IMG/VR virus record: IMGVR_UViG_3300017776_000162
Coordinates: 1 to 25,909 of that record
Length of the DNA: 25,909 bases
Strand: one strand, 5' to 3'
Source of the DNA: a virus
Every line of letters begins with the position of its first letter. The stretch's first letter is position 1. Of the stretch, positions 1 through 7,064 are shown piece after piece. Below the pieces are notes generated by a model. The model saw only the letters and a program-made list of their open reading frames with translations, did not search any database and was not told the origin of the DNA. Both the position numbers and the translations under genes were made by a program.

Positions 1-98
1 GCAAAGACCCAAAGTATAAGTCTCTTCTCAGCCAAGCAAAAAAGATTGAGCGGAGGTGGAACTTAGAGGGAAAATACACTAGGGGAGGAAAAGATTAA
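1..98 (+). CDS. C-terminal end of an upstream phage gene (partial)
   Basis: An open frame with codons starting at position 3 enters from the left edge and stops with TAA at 96-98. About 31 residues are visible, Lys/Arg-rich, ending in YTRGGKD. The stop overlaps the ATG of the next gene as TAATG, the same joint used at 2830, 7649, 9886, 13986 and 22959, which is the main reason to think this is a real coding end. The other two frames stop at 18 and 66 without such a joint. The visible part is too short to assign a function. Confidence 0.55.
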   Translation, partial: KDPKYKSLLSQAKKIERRWNLEGKYTRGGKD

Positions 99-331
99 TG
101 GCGTTTTACATTGCGCATACTGAAGAATTATGGACTGGGGAAACCCATACAATTGCAGGGATTCATTACACTGGCAAGACGCGCATGGCTGATGCCAAGC
201 GTTTAGTCGAAGGGCCAGAGCCAGTAAGGGCAAGAACAGCCAAGGGATCGTACAAGGCTGACAATCCTTCTACGCCTGACATTGATGAATCGAAAACTGC
301 GCCTAAAAAGAAAAGGAAAAAAAATGCCTAA
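98..331 (+). CDS. Small phage protein with basic C-terminal tail
   Basis: This 77-aa protein starts at ATG 98 behind a strong Shine-Dalgarno (AGGGGAGGAA, 81-90). The N-terminal half, starting MAFYIAHTEELWTG, is mixed and probably folded. The C-terminus is charged and ends in PKKKRKKNA, a very basic tail that could contact DNA or RNA; its likeness to a eukaryotic nuclear-localisation signal is probably chance. The start overlaps the stop of the upstream gene, and the next gene begins inside its last codons at 324, so it belongs to a coupled run of small genes before terminase. I do not recognise a characterised family, and any role in packaging or DNA condensation is inference from position and charge. 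Confidence 0.72.
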   Translation: MAFYIAHTEELWTGETHTIAGIHYTGKTRMADAKRLVEGPEPVRARTAKGSYKADNPSTPDIDESKTAPKKKRKKNA

Positions 332-431
332 AGTTAATGGAAAGACTTTCTCCTACAGCAAAGAGGGAAAGAAAGCTGCAAAGGCTTACGCTCGTAAAAA
401 GAACAAGAGTGTGAAGAATGGCAGTAAATGA
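324..431 (+). CDS. Lys-rich 35-aa microprotein
   Basis: ATG 324 to TGA 429-431 encodes 35 residues starting MPKVNGKTFSYSKEGKKAAK; about one third are Lys or Arg. The MPKVNGK-F-Y---GKKAA pattern is one I associate with short uncharacterised proteins of marine phages. The start overlaps the end of the preceding gene by 8 nt and sits at the end of an A8 run (317-324). The GGAAAAAAAA stretch provides a weak purine-rich initiation region. The stop overlaps the next gene's start (ATG 418) by 14 nt. Its size and charge suggest a nucleic-acid-binding or structural accessory peptide, but no function is known to me. Confidence 0.62.
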   Translation: MPKVNGKTFSYSKEGKKAAKAYARKKNKSVKNGSK

Positions 432-585
432 AGCAGGTAATTATACCAAGCCCAAGATGCGGAAGTCTTTGTTCAACAGAATAAAGGCCGCAAATGTTCA
501 AGGCACTGCGGCAGGTAAGTGGTCTGCGCGTAAGGCTCAACTCTTAGCCAAGCGATACAAAGCAGCAGGTGGAGGATATAGGTGA
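418..585 (+). CDS. 55-aa basic protein with WSARKAQ-LAK-Y--GGGY motif
   Basis: ATG 418 to TGA 583-585 encodes 55 aa starting MAVNEAGNYTKPKMRKSLFN. The C-terminal half carries GKWSARKAQLLAKRYKAAG followed by GGYR. The combination of MRK-LF-RIK, W-ARKAQ and GGGY recurs in small uncharacterised phage and giant-virus proteins, which supports a real gene. It overlaps the 35-aa gene upstream and the next gene downstream (GTGA, 582-585). It is strongly basic like its neighbours. A DNA-contacting or packaging-accessory role is inference only. Confidence 0.68.
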   Translation: MAVNEAGNYTKPKMRKSLFNRIKAANVQGTAAGKWSARKAQLLAKRYKAAGGGYR

Positions 586-818
586 AAGCTTCTCAGAAAT
601 CATTAATGAACTGGGGCAAGCAGAAGTGGCGCACCAAGTCTGGCAAAAAGTCTAGTGAGACTGGTGAGCGTTACCTTCCTTCTAAAGCTATCGCTGCTCT
701 TAGTGATTCTGAATATGCAGCTACAACCAGAGCTAAACGAAAGGGCAAGGCTTCGGGCAAGCAGTTTGTGGCTCAACCGAAAGCAATTGCTGATAAAGTA
801 AGGAAGTACAGAACGTGA
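582..818 (+). CDS. 78-aa basic phage protein (KASQKSL-NW-KQKWRTKSGK family)
   Basis: The GTG start at 582 is preceded by GGAGG (571-575) at 6-nt spacing and overlaps the upstream stop as GTGA. The 78-aa product starts MKASQKSLMNWGKQKWRTKS and continues with GERYLPSKAIAALSDSEYAA. This pattern, W-KQ-WRTKSGK followed by GERYLP-KA---L---EY--TT--KR, is one I recognise from many uncharacterised phage proteins near terminase genes. It is lysine/arginine-rich throughout. The stop overlaps the next GTG start (815). Function is unknown. Confidence 0.75.
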   Translation: MKASQKSLMNWGKQKWRTKSGKKSSETGERYLPSKAIAALSDSEYAATTRAKRKGKASGKQFVAQPKAIADKVRKYRT

Positions 819-1015
819 GTTTTACTTCTACGATTACTCAACAAGACCGCGATATGCTGCGCGGCATTGTTCGCAAGGTTCATCTATCAAGTGTCATTGC
901 AAAGTTCGGACAGCACTTTGTTACAGACCATGAGTGCGACAAGCTCATTGACAGCATTGCGCCAGAGGTGGTTGAAGATATGATCCGCTTTGGAGTTAAC
1001 AAAGGGCTTAGATGA
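815..1015 (+). CDS. 66-aa protein directly upstream of TerL
   Basis: GTG 815 overlaps the preceding stop as GTGA and has AGGA at 801-804. The stop overlaps the terminase start as ATGA (1012-1015). The product, starting MSFTSTITQQDRDMLRGIVR, is not especially basic. Its middle has an FV-DHE-DK-IDSI pattern and its end is EDMIRFGVNKGLR. It looks like a short helical protein. The position immediately before TerL is where a small terminase subunit often lies, but 66 aa is short for TerS and no HTH is obvious. I treat it as a conserved hypothetical gene and only a weak TerS candidate. Confidence 0.7.
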   Translation: MSFTSTITQQDRDMLRGIVRKVHLSSVIAKFGQHFVTDHECDKLIDSIAPEVVEDMIRFGVNKGLR

Positions 1016-2532
1016 TAGACTTCAAGTACAAGCCAGATGGAGAAGTCCTAAAAGTATTTATGAAGGACGATACATTCTTTCGTGGCATAAGAGGGCCAGT
1101 CGGTTCTGGCAAGTCCGTTGGCTGTTGTGTAGAAGTGTTTCGCCGCGCAATCCAACAGGGCAAAGGGCCAGATGGAATCCGCAAAAGCCGATGGGCAATC
1201 ATTCGTAATACCAATCCCCAACTTAGAACCACCACCATCAAGACATGGCTTGACTGGTTTCCAGAATCAGACTGGGGTAAGTTTACTTGGTCAGTGCCAT
1301 ATACGCATCACATTAAGAAGGGCGACATTGATCTTGAGGTTATCTTCTTAGCTTTAGACCGCCCCGAAGATGTAAAGAAACTGCTATCTTTAGAGCTAAC
1401 TGGCGTTTGGATTAATGAGGCTAGAGAAATTGCGAAGAGTATTATTGACGCCTGTACTATGCGTGTTGGGCGTTTTCCTTCTATGCGTGATGGTGGCCCT
1501 ACTTGGACTGGTGTCATTGCCGATACCAACGCGCCTGAGGAAGATCACTGGTGGCCGATTATGGCAGGTGAAGTTCCAGTCCCAGATCATATACCGCGTG
1601 AGCAAGCTAAGATGTTGGTTAAGCCAGACAACTGGTCTTTCTATACCCAACCCTGCGGCATGGTTGAAAAGAAAGGTGAAGAGGGCGAGATAGAAGACTA
1701 CGAGCCAAACCCCAAAGCCGAGAACACAAAGAATATGCTCAAGAGTTATTATTCCAATCTAATAAGGGGTAAGACTAAATCATGGATAGACGTGTATGTG
1801 ATGAACCGTTTGGGCCACATCCAAGATGGGAAACCTGTTTACCCGATGTTTGCAGCAGAAGTACACATAGCAAAAGAAGAAATACCAGTAGCAGCAAATT
1901 CCCCAGTTTATGTTGGCGTGGACTTTGGCTTGACCCCTGCGGCAGTGCTTGGACAAAAGGTTCGAGGGCGATGGTTCATTCAATCCGAAATTGTAGCCGT
2001 AGACATGGGCATCGTGCGTTTTGCCGAAGTTCTTAGAAATGAGCTAGCTATAAGATTCGCGGCAGCGTCAGAGGTAATAATCTATGGCGATCCCGCAGGT
2101 GATTTCCGCGCACAGACTGATGAGTCTACTCCCTTTCACATCTTGCGCGGAGCAGGTTTGAGGGCGTTCCCTGCGCCTTCCAACTCCGTTGACCTTCGGC
2201 TTGAGTCAGTGTCCTCCCAGCTGACAAAAATGGTCGAAGGGAAACCTGCTTTATTAATTGATCGCAGATGCCCACAGCTAATCAAAGGCTTTGAGGGCGG
2301 GTATGCGTACAAGCGGATGGAAGTTTCTGGCGAAAGATACGCAGACAAACCAGACAAAAATATGTTTAGCCACGTTCACGATGCTGCACAGTACCTTTTC
2401 TTAGGTGCAGGTGAGGGTCGAGCGCTCATGAATACCCAAAAACCTGCAAGAGTATCCGTTGCAAAACGTAGCTTTGATGTCTTTTCTAAGCAGTCACGCC
2501 CTAAAAAGCAGGGGTTTTGGGCAAGAATGTAG
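1012..2532 (+). CDS. terL: Terminase large subunit (packaging ATPase and nuclease)
   Basis: This 506-aa protein powers genome packaging into the prohead and cuts the concatemer. The ATPase half shows a Walker A, GPVGSGKS, at residues 28-35, a Walker B-like GVWINEAREI near 131-140, and a probable coupling segment IADTNAP near 169-175. The nuclease half (RNase H-like) shows YVGVDFG with Asp304, IIYGDPAG with Asp360, and HDAAQYL with Asp457, which fit the three metal-binding acidic positions. It is shorter than T7 gp19 (586 aa) and looks more like the terminase type of marine and siphovirus-like phages than classical T7 TerL. ATG 1012 overlaps the upstream stop and has AAAGGG at 1001-1006. A 61-nt gap follows. 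Confidence 0.95.
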   Translation: MIDFKYKPDGEVLKVFMKDDTFFRGIRGPVGSGKSVGCCVEVFRRAIQQGKGPDGIRKSRWAIIRNTNPQLRTTTIKTWLDWFPESDWGKFTWSVPYTHHIKKGDIDLEVIFLALDRPEDVKKLLSLELTGVWINEAREIAKSIIDACTMRVGRFPSMRDGGPTWTGVIADTNAPEEDHWWPIMAGEVPVPDHIPREQAKMLVKPDNWSFYTQPCGMVEKKGEEGEIEDYEPNPKAENTKNMLKSYYSNLIRGKTKSWIDVYVMNRLGHIQDGKPVYPMFAAEVHIAKEEIPVAANSPVYVGVDFGLTPAAVLGQKVRGRWFIQSEIVAVDMGIVRFAEVLRNELAIRFAAASEVIIYGDPAGDFRAQTDESTPFHILRGAGLRAFPAPSNSVDLRLESVSSQLTKMVEGKPALLIDRRCPQLIKGFEGGYAYKRMEVSGERYADKPDKNMFSHVHDAAQYLFLGAGEGRALMNTQKPARVSVAKRSFDVFSKQSRPKKQGFWARM

Positions 2533-2543
2533 TTTGTGCATTG
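2533..2543 (+). repeat. TTTGTGCRTTG element, copy 1
   Basis: TTTGTGCATTG begins directly after the terminase stop, in the 61-nt gap before the next gene. Copies with G at the eighth base lie at 5801 and 17789, each upstream of a structural gene. It could be part of a phage or host promoter, but no clear -10/-35 pair accompanies it and chance is possible. Confidence 0.25.
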
Positions 2544-2593
2544 TGATTTATCCTGTTCTATGGTTACGAATGTAAAAAATAAAGGAGCTTATT

Positions 2594-2830
2594 ATGTGTT
2601 TTGGTGGTGGTGGCCCAACTGATGCAGAGAACAAAGCAGCAGCAGAAGGGCGTGTTGCAGCAGATGCGGCAAAACAAGAAGAAATTCAAGCTAGAGCATC
2701 TAAAAAACGTGAAGATGTAACTGAGGCTATTGAATCAAGCACTGAGCGCCGAGGCGGTATGCGTGGTGGCGCAGGTCGCAGATCACTTATGAGAGCAGGT
2801 GGCGCAGGGTTTTTAGGTAGGTTTGGCTAA
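2594..2830 (+). CDS. Small Gly/Ala-rich protein (MCFGGGG) before portal
   Basis: ATG 2594 has a near-ideal Shine-Dalgarno, AAAGGAG at 2581-2587. The 78-aa product begins MCFGGGGPTDAENKAAAEGR. Its middle is a charged Ala/Gln/Glu helix (about residues 12-50), and its Gly/Arg-rich tail is GGMRGGAGRRSLMRAGGAGF. Short proteins beginning MCFGG lie next to portal genes in many marine podoviruses. The stop overlaps the portal start as TAATG. The N-terminal Cys could in principle be modified, but there is no signal peptide. Function is unknown; a head-assembly accessory role is a guess from position. Confidence 0.75.
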   Translation: MCFGGGGPTDAENKAAAEGRVAADAAKQEEIQARASKKREDVTEAIESSTERRGGMRGGAGRRSLMRAGGAGFLGRFG

Positions 2831-4371
2831 TGGCTGACGATCCAATTGCAAAGCAGTACATCGAAAAGTACAACAAGGCTAAAGCTTTTCGTGAGAACTG
2901 GGTTTCTCTTTTTGAAGAGTGTTATGAATATGCGCTGCCTCAACGAGAGTCATTCTATTATGAAGAAGCAGGGCAACGCAGGGATGACAAAATCTTTGAC
3001 GAGACTGCTGTAGTTGGGGTTCAGGAATTTGCTAGCCGCTTACAGTCGGGCATAGTTCCTAACTTTGCACGATGGGCTGATCTTATGGCAGGTAGTGAAG
3101 TGCCTCCAGATCAAAGAGAGGCTATTGATAATGAGCTAGATGAAGTCACCGAATATGTTTTTGAGGTTTTACAGAACTCAAACTTTAGCCAAGAGGTGCA
3201 TGAATCCTTCATGGACTTGGCTGTCGGGACTGGTGTGTTGTGCGTAGAAGAGGGCGATGCAGTAAACCCAGTAAACTTCTCAGCAATACCGCTTCCTCAT
3301 GTAGTGCTAGACACTGGCCCCGACGATAGAATTGACCACGTTTACCGTGAGCGCAAGAAGGTTAAGTTCGATCACCTTTCTATTATGTACCCCAAGGGAA
3401 AGTTCAGCCCGAAGGTGCAAGCGTTGATGGGGGCTAATCGTGAAACAACTGTTCTTGAAGTTGTTTGCAGAGATTACTCCAAGAAGAACGAAGATGCTTT
3501 CCTTCAATATGCAATCTGCCTGACAACAAACACCTGCTTATATACGAATGAAATGAAGGGCCTTGGCTCTAATCCGTTTATTTGCTTCCGTTGGTCTAAG
3601 TGTGCAGGTGAGATTTATGGACGAGGCCCACTACTTAATGCGCTGTCTTCAATTAAGACAACGAATCTCACCATCCAGTTAATCCTTGAGAACGCACAGA
3701 TGTCGATCTCTGGCATATATCAGATGGAAGATGACGGCGTAATCAACCCTGACACGATAAATTTAGTGCCCGGCACAATTATACCGAAAGCTATGGGGTC
3801 AACTGGCCTTCAGCCTATCCAAGCAGCAGGTAAGTTTGACGTTGCGCAGCTTGTTCTTAGCGATATGCGGCACAACATTAAGACTGCACTGTATAATGAT
3901 ATGCTTGGCAAGCCTGATACCACACCTGCAACTGCTACAGAGGTTGCAGAACGCATGGCAGACCTGTCTCGCAGGATGGGCGCAGTCTTTGGCAGACTGC
4001 AAGCAGAGCTAGTTCAGCCAGTATTGCAGCGCGTAATCTACATTCTTAAGAAGCAAGGGCGCATTGAAGTTCCAACAGTCAATGGGAGAGAGGTCAAGGT
4101 TCGCTCTGTATCTCCATTAGCTCAAGCCCAATCTAATCAGGATATTTCTAGCGTAGCAAGATTCCTAGAGTTGGTTGGCGGGACGTTTGGCCCTGAGATG
4201 TTGCAGCTTCTAATTGACGGTGAACAGACAGCAATTCACTTAGCTAAGAAATTTGGTGTGCCAGAGAGCTTGATTCGTGATGAAGAACAGCGTAAACAAA
4301 TAGCTGCATTAGCGCAGCAAATGGCGCAGCAGCAACAGCAACAGGGACAGATGGTTGCCGAACAAGGTTAA
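2830..4371 (+). CDS. Portal protein (T7 gp8-like head-to-tail connector)
   Basis: This 513-aa protein should form the dodecameric portal ring through which DNA is packaged and ejected. The N-terminus has the helical ENWVSLFEECYEYALPQRES segment and the motifs DDKIFDETAVVGVQEFASRL and LQSGIVPNFARWADL, which match the head-tail connecting protein family of T7-like phages (T7 gp8, 536 aa). Central motifs include GRGPLLNALSSIKTTN and the helix TATEVAERMADLSRRMGAVF. The C-terminus is a Gln-rich tail (AQQMAQQQQQQGQ). It begins by overlapping the upstream stop (TAATG), and its last 17 nt overlap the next gene. It lies between TerL and scaffold, as expected. Confidence 0.94.
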   Translation: MADDPIAKQYIEKYNKAKAFRENWVSLFEECYEYALPQRESFYYEEAGQRRDDKIFDETAVVGVQEFASRLQSGIVPNFARWADLMAGSEVPPDQREAIDNELDEVTEYVFEVLQNSNFSQEVHESFMDLAVGTGVLCVEEGDAVNPVNFSAIPLPHVVLDTGPDDRIDHVYRERKKVKFDHLSIMYPKGKFSPKVQALMGANRETTVLEVVCRDYSKKNEDAFLQYAICLTTNTCLYTNEMKGLGSNPFICFRWSKCAGEIYGRGPLLNALSSIKTTNLTIQLILENAQMSISGIYQMEDDGVINPDTINLVPGTIIPKAMGSTGLQPIQAAGKFDVAQLVLSDMRHNIKTALYNDMLGKPDTTPATATEVAERMADLSRRMGAVFGRLQAELVQPVLQRVIYILKKQGRIEVPTVNGREVKVRSVSPLAQAQSNQDISSVARFLELVGGTFGPEMLQLLIDGEQTAIHLAKKFGVPESLIRDEEQRKQIAALAQQMAQQQQQQGQMVAEQG

Positions 4372-4615
4372 TATTGGGATCGACGGAATACAAAGAGCCT
4401 CTGCTAAAGATGTAGAGGTAAGCCACAATATCGCTCATGTATTTAGTTCGCCCACAGGACAGGAAGTCCTGCGTTATCTGCGCTCCATTACAATCGAAAT
4501 GGTTAATGGGCCTAATGTGACTACAGAAGAGTTGCGACATATAGAGGGGCAGCGATATATCGTTGGCCTTATTGAGCAACGTATCTCACATTCGCACAGG
4601 AGTAAGAACAAATGA
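4355..4615 (+). CDS. 86-aa Bbp19-like phage protein
   Basis: The best start is TTG 4355, inside the end of the portal gene, with GGGA at 4344-4347 about 7 nt upstream; no ATG or GTG lies early in this frame. The core has VFSSPTGQEVLRYLRSIT, then a T-EELRHIEGQR segment and IVGLIEQRI. F--P-G--VL--L, T--EL---EGQR and I--RI are the features I associate with the Bbp19-like family of small phage proteins found between portal and scaffold. The stop overlaps the scaffold ATG (ATGA, 4612-4615). The exact virion or assembly role is not established as far as I know. Confidence 0.75.
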   Translation: MPNKVNIGIDGIQRASAKDVEVSHNIAHVFSSPTGQEVLRYLRSITIEMVNGPNVTTEELRHIEGQRYIVGLIEQRISHSHRSKNK

Positions 4616-5355
4616 ATGAGACAGTAGCCGAAGCAACAGCCGAAGTAGCTGTAGAAGCGCCAACAGAAGAGCGTGATTTTGTTGTAGCAGAGGACAGTCA
4701 GCCACAACGACCTGAGTGGTTGCCCGAAAAATACAACACAGGTGAAGACTTAGCTAAAGCATATAAGGAGCTAGAGTCAAAGCTTGGCACAAAAGATGAA
4801 GACATTCGATCTAAGATCATCGAAGAGATTCAGACCGAAGCCTTTAGCGAGAGGCCAGAGTCAGCAGGTGATTATCAACTGCCAGATATTGTGAATGAGG
4901 AAATGGCTGTAGATAATGAGTTGCTCAAGTGGTGGGCAGATCATTCATACGAGAACGGCTTTTCTCAAGATGAGTTCAATAAAGGCATTGAAATGTATGC
5001 TCAAGCGACTGGTGGGCAAGAACCAGACCTTGATGCAGAAGCTGCAAAGCTTGGAGATAATGCTAATGACCGCATACAAGCTGCGTCTATGTTTGCAAAC
5101 AAGTTCTTTCCAGAGCAAGCAATCCCTGCGGTAGAGCGCATGTGCGAAAGCCATGAAGGAATCCTTGCTCTTGAAGCCGTAATGGAAGCAATGAAGGACG
5201 GATCGTTTACAGGCGAAACGCAGCCGAGTGCAGGTCAAAGTGAGGCCGATCTAAGGGAGATGATGAATGACCCAAGATACCATAAAGACCGCGACCCTCA
5301 CTTCATCAAGCAAGTCACCGAAGGATTCCAAGCCCTTTACCCAAACAGAGGTTAA
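4612..5355 (+). CDS. Capsid assembly scaffolding protein (T7 gp9-like)
   Basis: This 247-aa, strongly acidic protein should drive prohead assembly and leave the head before DNA fills it. The disordered N-terminus is Glu/Ala-rich. A RPEWLPEKYNTGEDLAKAYK segment near residues 33-52 followed by ELESKLG is typical of podovirus scaffolds. The C-terminal DPRYHKDRDPHFIKQVTEGF, near residues 221-240, then ALYP, matches the capsid-binding end seen in scaffolds of this type. It lies after portal and upstream of capsid. ATG 4612 overlaps the previous stop. No protease domain is visible. Confidence 0.88.
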   Translation: MNETVAEATAEVAVEAPTEERDFVVAEDSQPQRPEWLPEKYNTGEDLAKAYKELESKLGTKDEDIRSKIIEEIQTEAFSERPESAGDYQLPDIVNEEMAVDNELLKWWADHSYENGFSQDEFNKGIEMYAQATGGQEPDLDAEAAKLGDNANDRIQAASMFANKFFPEQAIPAVERMCESHEGILALEAVMEAMKDGSFTGETQPSAGQSEADLREMMNDPRYHKDRDPHFIKQVTEGFQALYPNRG

Positions 5356-5380
5356 GATTCTAAAAAGGGGGCGTTATTAC

Positions 5381-5866
5381 ATGACCCCCTTTACCTTACG
5401 TCATGTTGATGAGGTCGTTGCCAACTTAAGTAAGGAAAATAAAAGAGAGCTTGCCATCTTAGGTCACACTGACGTTGAGCAAGCCATCATTGAAATGTAC
5501 GAAACATCTGAGTGCTATCTTGTAAGGCGAGAGGGCGAAAGCTTTATAGCTGTTGGGGGTTTGTTCTTTACTGAGGATCAAGACTTTCCTCAAATGTTCT
5601 GCATGTTCTCAAATAAAATAAAAGAAAACTTCACTATGCTAGCGCGTGGATCAAGGATGTTGGTTAACTTCTTTGACAAGACTCAGCCCAATATGACCAT
5701 GACTATCCTAGCCGATTATGAGGGAATATTGCAGTGGGCAGCTTGGCTTGGCTTTGAACCTGTTGGTATTTCAGTGCTAGGAGAAAACAAGTATGTTGAA
5801 TTTGTGCGTTGCAATCCGAACAAAAAGAATGTTTACGATAGCTCATTACGGCCCATAATGCACTGA
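5381..5866 (+). CDS. T7 gp13-like GNAT-fold internal protein
   Basis: I place the start at ATG 5381, after the scaffold stop, because AGGGGG (5365-5371) precedes it at good spacing. The same frame is open back to 5267, but that part lies inside scaffold and is biased and low complexity. The 161-aa product starts MTPFTLRHVDEVVANLSKEN. It has SECYLVRREGESFIAVGG and ends with ILQWAAWLGFEPVGIS, the strand-helix pattern of GNAT acetyltransferase folds. Among phages the best match in style is the T7 gp13 family, thought to assist incorporation of internal proteins rather than acetylate. T7 keeps gp13 after the tail tubular genes; here it lies between scaffold and capsid. No catalytic acetyl-CoA motif is convincing. 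Confidence 0.72.
   Translation: MTPFTLRHVDEVVANLSKENKRELAILGHTDVEQAIIEMYETSECYLVRREGESFIAVGGLFFTEDQDFPQMFCMFSNKIKENFTMLARGSRMLVNFFDKTQPNMTMTILADYEGILQWAAWLGFEPVGISVLGENKYVEFVRCNPNKKNVYDSSLRPIMH
5801..5811 (+). repeat. TTTGTGCRTTG element, copy 2
   Basis: TTTGTGCGTTG lies inside the end of the gp13-like gene, about 135 nt before the capsid start. With the preceding A it matches the copy at 17788-17799 over 12 nt. Being within coding sequence weakens the case for a promoter, although a capsid promoter here would make sense. Confidence 0.2.
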
Positions 5867-5945
5867 AAGGCCCGAAAGGATACCCTTATTGAAGTGCGAG
5901 AGTGGACACCCGTTGTAAACCGTAACTTCAATTAGGACTGTGAAA

Positions 5946-6755
5946 ATGGCTAATACAATTGACCAAGCCTTTATCAAGCAGTTTGAAACCGAAGTTCACA
6001 TGGCGTATCAGCGTATGGGTTCTAAACTACGGAACACTGTTCGCTCTACTAATGTGACTGGTTCAACTGCTCGTTTCCAAGTAATCGGAAAAGGCACAGC
6101 CAATACGAAATCTCGTAACGGCAACGTAACCCCAATGGAATTGGCGCATACAAACGTCGAAGTCACTATGGCTGACTACTATGCACCAGAGTACATTGAT
6201 AAACTAGACGAGTTGAAAATCAACATCAACGAGCGTCAAGCTGTAGCTCAATCTGCTGCTGCTGCGCTTGGTCGTAAGACAGATGAGATTCTAACAACTG
6301 CTCTTGATGCAGGTGCTAACTCAACTCAAATCCACGACACTGGCTCTGCTTTGGCAAAGGCTGATCTGCTTTCTCTCTTTGAGACTGTTGGTAATGCTGA
6401 CATGCCAGAGGACGGACAGCGTTTCTTGGCAATGTCTCCTGCGGGATTTGCTGATCTGTATAACATTACAGAGTTTGCATCTTCTGACTTTGTTGGCGAT
6501 CAGAACCTGCCGTTCGCGGGTGGTATCACCATGAAGGAGTTCTTGGGCTTTAAAATCTTCTCAACGTCTGCGGTTGCAGGTGGCAAAAACTTTGCTTACC
6601 ACACAAACGCTGTTGGCCTTGGCATCAATGCTGATGTTCAAACTGAGGTCAACTATGTTGCAGAAAAAGTCTCACACCTCGCAACCTCGATGATGTCAAT
6701 GGGGGCTGTCGTTATTGACGATGATGGCGTCTATGAAGTCCTCGACAATAACTAA
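5946..6755 (+). CDS. Major capsid protein
   Basis: This 269-aa protein should form the head shell, presumably with an HK97-like fold. I choose ATG 5946 over the in-frame GTG 5940 because AGGA (5934-5937) is 8 nt from the ATG and only 2 nt from the GTG. Sequence support: the N-terminus MANTIDQAFIKQFETEVHMA, the segment MADYYAPEYIDKLDELKINI, then NERQAVAQSAAAALGRKTDE, and the C-terminal beta-rich end VVIDDDGVYEVLDNN. It is clearly shorter than T7 gp10A (345 aa), as in several marine podoviruses. It follows scaffold and gp13-like genes after a 79-nt leader in which I see no strong structure. The next gene starts 12 nt downstream behind its own strong Shine-Dalgarno, allowing high and separate translation. 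Confidence 0.9.
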   Translation: MANTIDQAFIKQFETEVHMAYQRMGSKLRNTVRSTNVTGSTARFQVIGKGTANTKSRNGNVTPMELAHTNVEVTMADYYAPEYIDKLDELKININERQAVAQSAAAALGRKTDEILTTALDAGANSTQIHDTGSALAKADLLSLFETVGNADMPEDGQRFLAMSPAGFADLYNITEFASSDFVGDQNLPFAGGITMKEFLGFKIFSTSAVAGGKNFAYHTNAVGLGINADVQTEVNYVAEKVSHLATSMMSMGAVVIDDDGVYEVLDNN

Positions 6756-6767
6756 GGAGAGTAAAAC

Positions 6768-7031
6768 ATGGCTTATGCAGCAAGTGGACTAGCTCGAATT
6801 GGTGGTGACTCAAACGGAAGTTTGCGGATGTACACAAGCGCAGACGCAATTGCGACTGTAAACACAGAAGGTTACTTTAACAGTGCAGCAAATATGCTAG
6901 CTGTTCGTGACCTAATTATTGTTTGTGACACTAATGTTCCATCAACCAACTTTGTTAATGTTCTCTCGAACACTGGCACTGTAGTCGATGTTTCAAACGG
7001 CACTGCTGTCGTTGAAACAGACGGCGATTAA
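6768..7031 (+). CDS. Small capsid-associated (decoration-like) protein
   Basis: ATG 6768 follows AAGGAGA (6754-6760) at 7-nt spacing and lies 12 nt after the capsid stop. The 87-aa protein starts MAYAASGLARIGGDSNGSLR and continues with a MYTSADAIATV and a GYFNSA segment. It is small, beta-rich and acidic. Short proteins with this ASGL-RIGGDS---L--YTS-DA---I---GYF pattern directly after capsid genes are common in marine phages. A head decoration or stabilising role is likely from position, but not demonstrated by the sequence. It ends in a double stop, TAATAA, followed by the UUCG hairpin. Confidence 0.8.
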   Translation: MAYAASGLARIGGDSNGSLRMYTSADAIATVNTEGYFNSAANMLAVRDLIIVCDTNVPSTNFVNVLSNTGTVVDVSNGTAVVETDGD

Positions 7032-7032
7032 T

Positions 7033-7058
7033 AAAGGGGTGGGGGCTTCGGCCCCCAT
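7033..7058 (+). promoter_or_regulatory. Shine-Dalgarno plus C(UUCG)G hairpin before the gp11-like gene
   Basis: AAAGGGG at 7033-7039 is followed at once by a perfect stem GGGGGC (7041-7046), a TTCG loop (7047-7050) and GCCCCC (7051-7056), with a closing T7040-A7057 pair. No other Shine-Dalgarno lies within normal distance of ATG 7065. If the hairpin folds, the 7 bases 7058-7064 are all that separate the Shine-Dalgarno from the start codon. No T-run follows the stem, so it is a poor intrinsic terminator, although phage terminators after capsid genes do occur and cannot be excluded. The hairpin could also protect an RNA end after processing. Confidence 0.7.
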
Positions 7059-7064
7059 ACTGCC

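Noticed and set aside
4244-4579. Antisense open frame over the portal/Bbp19-like joint
   Set aside because: It is covered by two supported plus-strand genes and shows no family features.
5267-5380. Upstream extension of the gp13-like gene inside the scaffold gene
   Set aside because: It overlaps the scaffold end, is low in complexity, and the downstream ATG 5381 has its own strong Shine-Dalgarno.
5940-5942. GTG as capsid start
   Set aside because: It leaves only 2 nt after AGGA; ATG 5946 has normal spacing and gives a standard N-terminus.
5867-5945. Structured leader of the capsid gene
   Set aside because: Only short imperfect pairings were found; nothing comparable to the 7040-7057 hairpin.
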